A stretch of 64,000 nucleotides of DNA. Origin: Rivularia sp. T60_A2020_040. Its GTDB lineage: Bacteria; Cyanobacteriota; Cyanobacteriia; Cyanobacteriales; Nostocaceae. Below are positions 16,645 to 25,197 of the stretch, piece after piece; position 1 is the first letter of the stretch, and every line of letters starts with the position of its first letter. Where the stretch lies: positions 107,036 to 171,035 of the forward strand of contig JACYMD010000064.1 in the NCBI GenBank assembly GCA_015272215.1, written 5' to 3'. Both the position numbers and the translations under genes were made by a program. The notes beneath the pieces were generated by a model, which was not told the DNA's origin, did not search any database, and saw only the letters and a list, made by a program, of their open reading frames with translations.

Positions 16645-17121
16645 ATAAATTTTATATATATATAAATTATAAATTGCGAGCCAGGAAATTATCCGGCATA
16701 GCGCAAAATTATAGCTTAATTTGTCCTAGTATACCTGATTAAAATATTTCCTAAAAGCGCGGACAATTGTATTATTTCAGACTTAATAAATTGCTTCTCA
16801 CTTCAAGGTAAAAAAACGTTTTTATGTTGCCATAATTACTAAGATTCTACGTGTCAATCTGGCAATCTAATTCAGGTTTGATATTGATGATTTTACAACA
16901 ATTTTTCCGGACTATAGTTAAGCATAATGCAGTTTTCATCAACTGAAAATGCTGGCGATAGCAGTGGTGCTTTTTTATCTGGCTAATTTTTACAAAGCCT
17001 TGAGACACAAAGCTTTGAGTCATAAACACAGTTGATAAATTTTGATGATTCTAGAATCCCAGGAAACAAAGGCAAGATATAAAATATCAAACTCAGTAAA
17101 TATTCTCTCTGGACCAAAAAT
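16645..17121. promoter_or_regulatory. Divergent intergenic region
   Basis: 477 bases between the methyltransferase and the mechanosensitive channel, AT-rich, with no supported gene. It must hold promoters for both. TATATATATAAATTATAAATT near 16648-16671 (split: TATATATATAAATTATAA, then ATT) is a plausible AT-rich promoter element for the methyltransferase operon. Confidence 0.4.
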
Positions 17122-18747
17122 ATGAACATTCTTTATACTTTTGATGGTCATAAGTTATTAAAGTTACTTTTATTACAAAATATTCCTTCTGCTTTTTTTG
17201 TGAGTTTAGGAATTTATTTGCTAGCAACATTGTTGTTGTATATAACTTTATTTTACATAGTGCGTCCTTTAGTACGCCGTTTTGATAATTCTCCCATACT
17301 TCTTATACTCAGTGTTATTCAAAATCCCCTCGTAATTACCGTTGCTTTATTAGGAATTAAATCCTCTGTGAGTAAATTAAATTCATCGGAGATAACTAAT
17401 TGGATTCAACGGAGTTTAACTGCTGGAATTGCGATCGCGTTAACTTATTGCCTAGCACAATTATTTACCCAGGTAGCTACCTATTATTTACGTGCTTATA
17501 TAAAACAAACTGAAGCAGTTTGGGATAATGTATTAGTTCCGATTTTGGAAAGATTGCTTCCAGCTTTAACTTATATTTTGGGAACATTCCTATTTTTAGA
17601 GGCTTTAGGAATTGACTTAACGGGGATTTGGGTAGCTTTTGGAGGGTTAACTTTTGTTCTTGGTTTTGCACTCAGAGATATTTTAGCTAACTTTTTTAGT
17701 GGTTTAGTATTATTAATTGATACACCCTTTCAATTTGGGGATGTAATTGCAATGCCAGATAATTCTCTTGCCATAATTAAAAATATTGGCTTGCGTGTCA
17801 CCAAATTATACTTAGTAAATAGTGATTCAGAAATTTATATACCCAATGCATCGTTAGGAAGTAAAGATATCATTAATTTATCTCGTCCGACTCCCCATGT
17901 AGCGAAAACAATTCAATTAGATATTAAAGTAAATACCGACCAAATATTAGCTAATCAAATATTGCGAGAAACAATTTTAGGTCATCCCGATACGTTAGGA
18001 AAGCCTGCGGAAAAGTTACAATATATAGATGATTTTCAGGGATTAAAAGAAGCAGATGAAGAAAATATTTCCAAAATAGTAGCAGGAAAAGAACGATTAG
18101 AAATAGAAGAAAAAGTCAATATTCAGTTAGAAAAAATCGAACGTAAATTTAAATATCTCATTCGTGCCATCCAAATTTTAAAAAAAGGCGGTTTGAGCGA
18201 AGAGCAAATTAAAATAGTGCAAAATAATTACAATCAGATATTAGAATTAGTCGGATTCCAACTTACAGATGATGATATAAAAAAAAGGAATCAATTATTA
18301 GAAGTCAACGTTGATATTATCAATAATACCTTAATTGGTTTAACTAGAAATTGGTATCAAGCTTGGTTAAAAGACCCAGATTTGCGGATAGAAGACGAAC
18401 TAACATTAGAAGAAGAATGGGAAAGTAAACTAAACATTCTGAAAAATAAAGTAACTAGATTATCGCAAAAAATAGCCAAACCGGGAGGATATGAAACCCT
18501 ACTCGATGAATACGTACTTAACCTTGTACAATGGCTACAAGACGAATTTAAATCATCATCAACTCGATGGAAAGAACCAACAATTAGACTGAGTAATTTA
18601 GGTAGCGATTCAATGCAATTTACAGTTAAGTTTTACGTAGACCATATTAAATTAGAACATTGGGAAAGAAGCGAACGTGTTGCTAATGAAGTGCGTCGGG
18701 AAATGGTGCGGAGACTTATGGAAGCGGGGATTTATAATAATTCGTAA
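17122..18747 (+). CDS. MscS-family mechanosensitive channel with a large cytoplasmic insertion
   Basis: A 541-residue small-conductance-type channel that releases solutes on hypo-osmotic shock. Hydrophobic helices fall at about residues 22-48, 60-80, 97-122 and 142-165. The pore-lining helix and beta domain follow (VAFGGLTFVLGFALRDILAN, FFSGLVLLIDTPFQFGDVI). The C-terminal alpha/beta domain starts at KTIQLDIKVNTD and resumes at EPTIRLSNLGSDSMQFTVKF; between them, residues ~296-483 form a charged, mostly helical insertion not found in ordinary MscS. Converges on the RHH gene. Confidence 0.88.
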   Translation: MNILYTFDGHKLLKLLLLQNIPSAFFVSLGIYLLATLLLYITLFYIVRPLVRRFDNSPILLILSVIQNPLVITVALLGIKSSVSKLNSSEITNWIQRSLTAGIAIALTYCLAQLFTQVATYYLRAYIKQTEAVWDNVLVPILERLLPALTYILGTFLFLEALGIDLTGIWVAFGGLTFVLGFALRDILANFFSGLVLLIDTPFQFGDVIAMPDNSLAIIKNIGLRVTKLYLVNSDSEIYIPNASLGSKDIINLSRPTPHVAKTIQLDIKVNTDQILANQILRETILGHPDTLGKPAEKLQYIDDFQGLKEADEENISKIVAGKERLEIEEKVNIQLEKIERKFKYLIRAIQILKKGGLSEEQIKIVQNNYNQILELVGFQLTDDDIKKRNQLLEVNVDIINNTLIGLTRNWYQAWLKDPDLRIEDELTLEEEWESKLNILKNKVTRLSQKIAKPGGYETLLDEYVLNLVQWLQDEFKSSSTRWKEPTIRLSNLGSDSMQFTVKFYVDHIKLEHWERSERVANEVRREMVRRLMEAGIYNNS

Positions 18748-18749
18748 TA

Positions 18750-19034
18750 CTATCTATTTGCAATCTCAGTTACTGCTTGATTAATTACATCATCACTGAC
18801 ACCATGTCGCTTTAAACTTGCAACTAAAGCATTAACAGTATTATTTTCTAATCGTTCCAAATCTACGCGAAGCATTTGTCCAATATAAGCACGCATTAAT
18901 GGTTGATAACCAGAAAATCCCAGTATTGGTGCAATCCGTTTTAAGTCTTCCACCACATCTTCAGGTATGCGAATTGTTACCGCGCTCATGGGACGGTTTT
19001 TGTTTAAGCGTTGTTTTAAGGTTTCAATTTTCAT
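18750..19034 (-). CDS. Ribbon-helix-helix (CopG-like) putative antitoxin
   Basis: A 94-residue protein with a predicted RHH DNA-binding core (SAVTIRIPEDVVEDLKRIA) followed by GFSGYQPLMRAYIGQMLRVD, a pattern seen in CopG/BrnA-like antitoxins. No toxin gene lies beside it, so it may be an orphan repressor. The stop codon is 2 bases from the end of the convergent mscS gene. Confidence 0.72.
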   Translation of the reverse strand: MKIETLKQRLNKNRPMSAVTIRIPEDVVEDLKRIAPILGFSGYQPLMRAYIGQMLRVDLERLENNTVNALVASLKRHGVSDDVINQAVTEIANR

Positions 19035-19165
19035 AGTAATTTCGCTCCTGACGTGTAGCTTTACGGGCTGAAATAATTCATGTTAGTCGTTAAATCAATT
19101 GTCAAAACTGGTCAAAAATACTTTAAGCTAAATTAAAGGTACATCAGTAATATTACTAATTTTCT

Positions 19166-20497
19166 ATGTCGTTAGCAATTATAGGATTACTCGTATTAGC
19201 TGCCGGACTTGTTGCTGCATTAATACAAGCACTAATTGCAGAGTCTAAAGCTAAACGCGAATTACGTAAATATGACTCAATAGTTAATATAGAAGAGTAT
19301 CAACAGCAGTTGAAAACTGACACGTATAGGCTTGAAGCCCAAAAAGGGTTTTTGAATAACGAAATTAGAAATCTTCAGCAGCAATTTAATGAATTTGATG
19401 CAAAAGTCTATCTTCAGTCTATTGATTACTATGAACCAAAGTATGAATTTATTAGTTCAGAAGATTATTTAGTTAGATTGAAAGAGATCAAACAACAACA
19501 AAATAGGATGCAAAAAAATAATCAAGCCTATATTTGCGATGCCCAATGGACTGTCGGGGATAGTAAAAGAAAAGGCGAAAAAATGATAAATGATATCCTC
19601 AAATTAGTAGAGATTTCTTTCGAGGAAAGATGTAAGTATGCTGGGAAAGAAGTTAAATACAATAATATTGATTCTTTAAAAAGTAAAATAACCAAAAGTT
19701 TTGAAAAATACAATAAATATTTAAAAAGTTTACAATGTAGGATTGCAGAAGAATACTTGCAACTTAAGCTTATTGAGTTAGATTTAGTGTACGAGCAAGA
19801 AGATAAAAAACAGCAAGAGCAAGAACGAGATAGAGAAGTTAGTAAACAGAACAAAGAGCGTGCAGCAATTGATAAGGCAACGCAAAGAGCAGAAGAAGCT
19901 GAAGAAAGAGAGAGGCTGCATCAAGAAGAACTTGATAAAATTCGGCAAGAAATAGTAAAAGCTAAAGACGAAGAGCAAAAACAACTGGAAATAAAAATTC
20001 AAGAATTAGAAAGACTAGTTGAAGAAGATAGAAGTGATAAAGAAAATGCTCTTTATGAATCTAAAAAACTTAAGTCGGGATACATTTATATCGTTTCTAA
20101 TATCGGCTCTTTTGGCAGGGATATATATCGGATATGCAAGACATCCCGCAATCAAGAAGATATATACATTCGGGAGATGAACCCCGCAGCCCCATTTAAA
20201 TTTGATGTTCATTGCAAAATTTTCTCTGAAGATGCTTTGGATACATTACAAAGGTTGCATCAACGTTTTGATGACAAAAGAGTAAATATAGTCAATTCAA
20301 GAAAAGATTTTTTCAAAGTTTCAATAGATGAAATTGAACAAGCGGTTAAACAAATTAAGAAAGAAACTGGTGTTTTAAGGATTGATGTATTTGAAACTGC
20401 ACCTCAAGCATCTGAATATCGTCAAACTGTGGCTAAACGTAAAAAGCAGCAACCAAACCTAAACAATCAATTTTTAAACGTGGATGAGAGTGCTTAA
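19166..20497 (+). CDS. DUF4041 protein with C-terminal T5orf172/GIY-YIG-like domain
   Basis: A 443-residue protein: N-terminal membrane segment (LAIIGLLVLAAGLVAALI, 3-20), a DUF4041-like helical region (about 40-200), a long charged coiled coil (about 205-300), and a GIY-YIG-fold domain of the T5orf172/Mug113 type (304-395; GYIYIVSNIGSFGRDIYRI, PFKFDVHCKIFSEDALD, NSRKDFFKVSIDE). Related proteins occur in phages and bacteria. Compared with family members as I recall them, the positions of the catalytic Arg and Glu appear replaced, so it may be an inactive nuclease fold. Ends in a basic tail. Confidence 0.75.
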   Translation: MSLAIIGLLVLAAGLVAALIQALIAESKAKRELRKYDSIVNIEEYQQQLKTDTYRLEAQKGFLNNEIRNLQQQFNEFDAKVYLQSIDYYEPKYEFISSEDYLVRLKEIKQQQNRMQKNNQAYICDAQWTVGDSKRKGEKMINDILKLVEISFEERCKYAGKEVKYNNIDSLKSKITKSFEKYNKYLKSLQCRIAEEYLQLKLIELDLVYEQEDKKQQEQERDREVSKQNKERAAIDKATQRAEEAEERERLHQEELDKIRQEIVKAKDEEQKQLEIKIQELERLVEEDRSDKENALYESKKLKSGYIYIVSNIGSFGRDIYRICKTSRNQEDIYIREMNPAAPFKFDVHCKIFSEDALDTLQRLHQRFDDKRVNIVNSRKDFFKVSIDEIEQAVKQIKKETGVLRIDVFETAPQASEYRQTVAKRKKQQPNLNNQFLNVDESA

Positions 20498-20618
20498 TTT
20501 GAGCGCCTAGCTGGTCGCGTTTTCGCTGCTAGCAACAAATAAATATTCACAACTTAACAATTTCCTATTCCCTTTGTTTCTTAAGAGTAATAAAACAGAT
20601 AATTCACATAAAATTAAG

Positions 20619-21887
20619 TTAAAGTGACCGAGCAACTCTAAAACCAATGTTGTTTAATGTTTCACTTGCGTAATTAAACTGGCGAGAACTAGAACGACAC
20701 AAAACCGCCTCGTTACGCCATGAACCACCACGCATTACACGAGTCTTATTATCATCATTGTCTAACCAAACATCCACATTTGTAGGTGCTTTATCATAAT
20801 TTTGATGCCAATTATCTAAACACCATTCCCAAACTAACCCATGCATATCGAATAATCCAAAGGAATTAGCAAGTTGAAAACTACCTACCTCTGTGGTTTT
20901 TTCAAGATAAATTCCTTTGGGTTCAGAACGATAGGGGTAACGACTATCGTAATTAGCTATTTGGAAGTTGATAGTTTCTCCAAAGTGAAAAGGGGTTGTA
21001 GTTCCTGCACGACAAGCATACTCCCACTCAGCTTCACTAGGAAGACGATAATTGTAACCAGTCTTTTGAGATACGCGATCGCAAAATTCAACAGCATCAA
21101 ACCATGATATTTGAGTTACCGGATGGTTTTGACCTCCTTTACGCGAAGGGCGAAGTTTAAGCTTTTGACGGACTTGAGGTAAAGAAGCAATTTCTCTCCA
21201 CTGTATTTGCGTAATAGGGTATTTGCTAATAAAAAATGGTTTGATTGTGACTAAATGTTGAGGTCTTTCGTTAGAATATCGCTTTCCTTCAGATTCCGGT
21301 GAACCCATCCAAAATTCTCCTCCCGGAACATAAACCATGTCTAATACAACCCCATTCCCAAGTTCTTCTTTTAAACAGCAGGCTTCTCCTTGAAAATAGT
21401 CAATTTCTTTACCTTGGGCATTAATTGTAACAACAGTAAAATCAAATGTTTGAGTTCCAGGAATTGATGGGAGAATCAATTCTGTATTCTGTTGTTTTAT
21501 CAAGCTTTCCATACTTCGACTAGAAGCAGGAATAATATTAACCTTCTGATTATCAGGAGACTTATTAAATTCGTTATTCCATTTTAACGGTTCTAAAGTT
21601 TCAATTTGTGTAATGAAACCGTTGAGTTTTTCTCTATTTTCCAAACCCACTAAGCCGCTATCTATAAGTGCATTCAGAAATCTTACTACCTCCCTTTCTC
21701 CTTCAGAAAATAAAAGTTCGGTTAATTGTGAAAAGAAAACATAATTGTTACTACCTATATTATTTATTCTATTAAGTAGATAATCAAATCCTGTGAAATT
21801 CAAAAGCGCCCTACGCTCGTCAATAGCGTGAGTAGATGGCATATTTATGAGTAATAGTATTATTTGGCGCTTGATTTCCATAGTCAT
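20619..21887 (-). CDS. FGE/SUMF1-like protein with N-terminal effector-associated-like domain
   Basis: A 422-residue two-domain protein. Residues 1-97 are helical (KRQIILLLINMP, RRALLNFTG, FFSQLTELLFSEG, VVRFLNALIDSG) and follow the same pattern as the start of the neighbouring protease. Residues 183-421 are a formylglycine-generating-enzyme fold: VYVPGGEFWMGSPESE, RLPSEAEWEYACRAGTT, FGLFDMHGLVWEWCLDNW, VMRGGSWRN and NIGFRVARS. The paired active-site cysteines of true FGE are not visible, so it is probably a binding or other enzymatic module. It lies 33 bases after the protease gene, same strand. Confidence 0.8.
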   Translation of the reverse strand: MTMEIKRQIILLLINMPSTHAIDERRALLNFTGFDYLLNRINNIGSNNYVFFSQLTELLFSEGEREVVRFLNALIDSGLVGLENREKLNGFITQIETLEPLKWNNEFNKSPDNQKVNIIPASSRSMESLIKQQNTELILPSIPGTQTFDFTVVTINAQGKEIDYFQGEACCLKEELGNGVVLDMVYVPGGEFWMGSPESEGKRYSNERPQHLVTIKPFFISKYPITQIQWREIASLPQVRQKLKLRPSRKGGQNHPVTQISWFDAVEFCDRVSQKTGYNYRLPSEAEWEYACRAGTTTPFHFGETINFQIANYDSRYPYRSEPKGIYLEKTTEVGSFQLANSFGLFDMHGLVWEWCLDNWHQNYDKAPTNVDVWLDNDDNKTRVMRGGSWRNEAVLCRSSSRQFNYASETLNNIGFRVARSL

Positions 21888-21920
21888 TCAGTTGTAGATA
21901 CTCGTAGAAAAATTCCAATA

Positions 21921-22982
21921 TTATGTATTTTTAGCTGCTTTAAGTAAGTCTACAAGTTTTAAGGGTAAGTCAGCCAAAATGCTTTCTATTAGTATCCCTT
22001 CATTTCTAAATAAACGCCTTTGGGTTGTTTGTTCAATAATATTACCCCCTGCATGGTGCAAAGCAACAACTTCCCAGGCATCATTAAATACAGGAGAACC
22101 AGAAGAACCTGGTAAGGTAGAATTTACATATTGCACTACATTACCACCCACATATTGAACAAAATTATTTTGAAGAGAAATTTGTTTTGGTTGTCCCTGT
22201 GGGTGCTGAATAATATTAACTCGGCTATCGCGTGTAATTCCTTTAGGCATCAATGGCAACCAACCCCATTTTTGTCCGGGTTCCCCTTCAATTTCAACTA
22301 AAGTGTAATCTAGAGCTTTATCAGTGTGAAAAATTCCATTGATTTTAGGACGATACTCGTTAGTAGCTTGAGCTTCTCCTCTAAAATTTTCCTCATAATT
22401 AAAACGGATAATTGTACCTGAGAGTAAATCTGAACTAGGTAAAACATGATTATTAGTTAATAATAAATTCTTCGCAACAAGAAAACCCGTGCCTGACCAC
22501 GATTCTTGACTATTTCGCACCCCAATATAAGCGACTGACCGCGAAACTTCAAGTCCTTGCTGTAAAAATGAAATTGGTCGCAGTGTCTTTTCTCCAATAA
22601 TTTTCTCGAATACATCTGCTACAGTTTCGCTTCCTCGCCAGTCATTTATTATAGGTAATACTGCAATTGGAGTCATCATGTCATATTTTGTGAGCAGCGT
22701 GTCTAAAAATTGTTGCTGCTGTACTCCTACAAAACCTTTTAAGGTATTTAAAAATAGTCCTAATGCTTCGTGATCATAAGATAAACGCCCGTAATTAGAT
22801 AAATAGCTGACTATTTCACTTACTGCTACAAAGGATTTACCAGAAATATCCATCATCGGTATTAATGATTTCAAATCTGCTAGCTCCAGAAGTTGCTGTC
22901 GCGATCGTTCTGTAGCTAGTTCGGGTAAATCTTTGAGTAAAGTTATTAGTTGTTTGCGGTCTTCAGCTTCTAAATTGACCAT
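21921..22982 (-). CDS. Trypsin-like serine protease with N-terminal effector-associated-like domain
   Basis: A 353-residue protein. Residues 5-105 form a helical domain (KQLITLLKDLP, RSRQQLLELADL, VAVSEIVSYLSNYG, LGLFLNTLKGFVG) like that of its neighbour. A chymotrypsin-fold protease follows with an intact triad: His179 in LLLTNNHVL, Asp225 in DKALDYTLVEI and Ser294 in LPGSSGSPVFN. No signal peptide is seen, so it acts in the cytoplasm. Such domain pairings are described in bacterial NTPase-linked conflict systems (EAD-trypsin); the EAD assignment is by pattern. Its ATG lies 4 bases after the antitoxin frame. Confidence 0.85.
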   Translation of the reverse strand: MVNLEAEDRKQLITLLKDLPELATERSRQQLLELADLKSLIPMMDISGKSFVAVSEIVSYLSNYGRLSYDHEALGLFLNTLKGFVGVQQQQFLDTLLTKYDMMTPIAVLPIINDWRGSETVADVFEKIIGEKTLRPISFLQQGLEVSRSVAYIGVRNSQESWSGTGFLVAKNLLLTNNHVLPSSDLLSGTIIRFNYEENFRGEAQATNEYRPKINGIFHTDKALDYTLVEIEGEPGQKWGWLPLMPKGITRDSRVNIIQHPQGQPKQISLQNNFVQYVGGNVVQYVNSTLPGSSGSPVFNDAWEVVALHHAGGNIIEQTTQRRLFRNEGILIESILADLPLKLVDLLKAAKNT

Positions 22983-22986
22983 AATT

Positions 22987-23320
22987 TCAGTTTTTTTTAC
23001 ACAGCAACGTATAAATTTTGTCGCAAAAATTATAGTATTCTAAACTTACGTTCTTAGCAAATTCGCCATTTTTTAACTGTTCTGCTCCAATTGCAATATC
23101 GCGCTTCAAAGCCTCCAATTTCAACTGTCGCAATTCTTCTTCTGTACGCTCAAGCTTATCGATCATTTCCTGAAACGCACTCGCATCAGAAACCACAACT
23201 TCTGCTTTACCATTGATAGTCAGTACCAAAGGTGATTTAGTCGCCTTAATACGCTCTAGGAATTGCTTAACATTGCGCTTAATAGTCAGTCAGGGAATAA
23301 ATATTATCTAAATTAATCAT
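22987..23320 (-). pseudogene. Phd/YefM-type antitoxin gene with a frameshift
   Basis: From an ATG at 23320 the minus strand encodes MINLDNIYSLTDY and then stops; shifting by one base at about 23280 restores KRNVKQFLERIKATKSPLVL, then TINGKAEVVVSDASAFQEMI and on to a TGA at 22987. The joined product is a Phd/YefM antitoxin of about 110 residues. One extra T in TATTAAGCGC explains the break. The C-terminus (KNVSLEYYNFCDKIY) is unlike usual Phd tails and no RelE/ParE toxin follows; instead the EAD-protease gene begins 4 bases later. A sequencing error is possible. Confidence 0.75.
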
Positions 23321-23379
23321 TTAATTAAATATCTAATAAAGTCCTTATTAAATTGTACAGTATTCTATTCCTCTCTCCA

Positions 23380-23422
23380 CCTCTTACCTCAGCGCCCTCT
23401 GCGTCTCTGCGGTTTTTATTTC
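23380..23422 (-). repeat. Partial copy of the GCAGAGACGCAGAG repeat core
   Basis: CTCTGCGTCTCTGCGGTTTTT at 23397-23417 (first 20: CTCTGCGTCTCTGCGGTTTT) is the reverse complement of the core of the MITE-like elements at 29168 and 61961. The outer inverted ends are not present here. Confidence 0.5.
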
Positions 23423-23505
23423 CTCTATCTCTTCTCCAATCCCAAAAACTACCCAAACTACCGTAAAATAAACATTCATCCAGCATCTACCTAACAGTGT
23501 TCCCC

Positions 23506-25017
23506 ATGCTCTGCGACTACCTCGTACAAATTCTGACCGCCCGCGTATATGATGTTGCTCAAGAATCACCTTTAGAAATAGCTCCATTACTCTCAAAACG
23601 CCTCAATAACAACCTTTTGCTCAAACGCGAAGATATGCAATCGGTGTTCTCTTTTAAACTACGGGGCGCTTATAACAAAATGGCAAACCTGACACCGGAG
23701 ATGCTCGAACAAGGTGTAATTGCGGCTTCTGCGGGAAACCATGCTCAAGGTGTAGCTTTAGCTGCTTCTAAATTGGGTACTCGCGCTATTATTGTCATGC
23801 CGAAAACTACCCCCCAAGTCAAGATAGATGCTGTGAAAGCGCGGGGTGGTGAGGTGGTTTTACATGGAGATACTTATGATGATGCTTGTGGATATGCTCG
23901 TCAATTGGGAACCGAGAAGAATTTAACCTTTATTCATCCCTTTGATGACCCAGAAGTGATAGCGGGACAAGGTACCATTGGTATGGAAATTTTGCGACAA
24001 TATCAAAAACCCGTCCATGCAATCTTTGTGGCAATTGGTGGTGGTGGTTTGATTTCAGGAATTGCGGCTTATGTCAAGCGGTTACGTCCGGAAATCAAGA
24101 TAATTGGAGTTGAACCCATAGATGCTGATGCCATGTATCAATCGTTGCAAGCTGGTCATCGGGTAAGATTATCGCAAGTTGGTTTATTTGCCGATGGTGT
24201 AGCGGTGCGAGAAGTTGGTGAGGAAACGTTTCGGCTTTGTCAGCAATATGTTGATGAGATTATTCGAGTGAGTACCGACGATACCTGTGCAGCGATTAAA
24301 GATGTGTTTCAAGATACTCGTTCTATTGTGGAACCTGCGGGGGCGTTGGCAATTGCGGGAGCTAAAGCTTATGTGGAAAGAGAAGGGATTGCAGGTGAAA
24401 CATTAATTGCGATCGCCTGCGGTGCTAATATGAATTTTGACCGTTTGCGGTTTGTTGCCGAACGTGCGGAGTTTGGAGAACGTCGGGAAGCGATTTTTGC
24501 AGTGACAATTCCCGAAAAACCCGGAAGTCTGCATCAGTTTTGTAAATGTATTGGTAAGCGCAATTTAACCGAGTTTAATTATCGCATTGCCTCGTCCAAG
24601 GAAGCACAGATTTTTGTCGGGGTGCAAATTCAAAATCATGCCGATGGAGTAAAGATAGCTGAAACTATTACCAATTGCGGTTTTCCTATTATCGATTTAA
24701 CCGATGACGAGTTAACGAAAATGCATTTGCGTCACATGGTAGGAGGGCGATCGCCATTGGCTGACAATGAATTATTATATCGGTTTGAATTTCCTGAGCG
24801 TCCCGGTGCATTAATGCAGTTTGTTGGTTCCATGAGTCCGAATTGGAACATCAGTTTATTTCATTACCGTAATAATGGCTCGGATTACGGCAGAATAGTT
24901 GTAGGAATGCAAGTTCCACCAGAAGAAATGCAAGAATGGCAGGCATTTTTGGATACTTTAGGATATCAGTATTGGGATGAAAATAAAAATCCGGCTTATA
25001 AGTTATTTTTAGGTTGA
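23506..25017 (+). CDS. ilvA: Threonine ammonia-lyase, biosynthetic
   Basis: PLP enzyme converting threonine to 2-oxobutanoate and ammonia, first step of isoleucine synthesis. The cofactor lysine is in SVFSFKLRGAYN; the phosphate-binding loop GGGGLISGIAAYVKRL and SAGNHAQGVALAA are clear. Two C-terminal ACT-like regulatory domains follow (REAIFAVTIPEKPGSLHQF and ELLYRFEFPERPGALMQF), the arrangement of isoleucine-inhibited long IlvA. I chose the ATG at 23506 over the GTG at 23497. 503 residues, standard. Upstream DNA carries a dispersed repeat. Confidence 0.93.
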   Translation: MLCDYLVQILTARVYDVAQESPLEIAPLLSKRLNNNLLLKREDMQSVFSFKLRGAYNKMANLTPEMLEQGVIAASAGNHAQGVALAASKLGTRAIIVMPKTTPQVKIDAVKARGGEVVLHGDTYDDACGYARQLGTEKNLTFIHPFDDPEVIAGQGTIGMEILRQYQKPVHAIFVAIGGGGLISGIAAYVKRLRPEIKIIGVEPIDADAMYQSLQAGHRVRLSQVGLFADGVAVREVGEETFRLCQQYVDEIIRVSTDDTCAAIKDVFQDTRSIVEPAGALAIAGAKAYVEREGIAGETLIAIACGANMNFDRLRFVAERAEFGERREAIFAVTIPEKPGSLHQFCKCIGKRNLTEFNYRIASSKEAQIFVGVQIQNHADGVKIAETITNCGFPIIDLTDDELTKMHLRHMVGGRSPLADNELLYRFEFPERPGALMQFVGSMSPNWNISLFHYRNNGSDYGRIVVGMQVPPEEMQEWQAFLDTLGYQYWDENKNPAYKLFLG

Positions 25018-25197
25018 CATCAAGAGCGCGCATCCCAACTACAAACATTTAAATTTAATGACACAGAAATGGCACAGAGTACTAGCGGTACTACCTATTG
25101 TATTAATACTTCTTCTCAATTAGTCTCTTGAAAGATGACTATACGGAATATCTCCGCATAAAATCAATACGTAAACGAGTTATTTATCCATGCTTTT

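Noticed and set aside
16847..17029. 60-residue frame between the methyltransferase and mscS
   Set aside because: Cys/Lys-rich random composition, no start signal and no similarity recognised.
20619..21887. Genuine formylglycine-generating enzyme
   Set aside because: The fold is clear but the paired active-site cysteines are not visible and no sulfatase gene is nearby, so sulfatase activation is unlikely.
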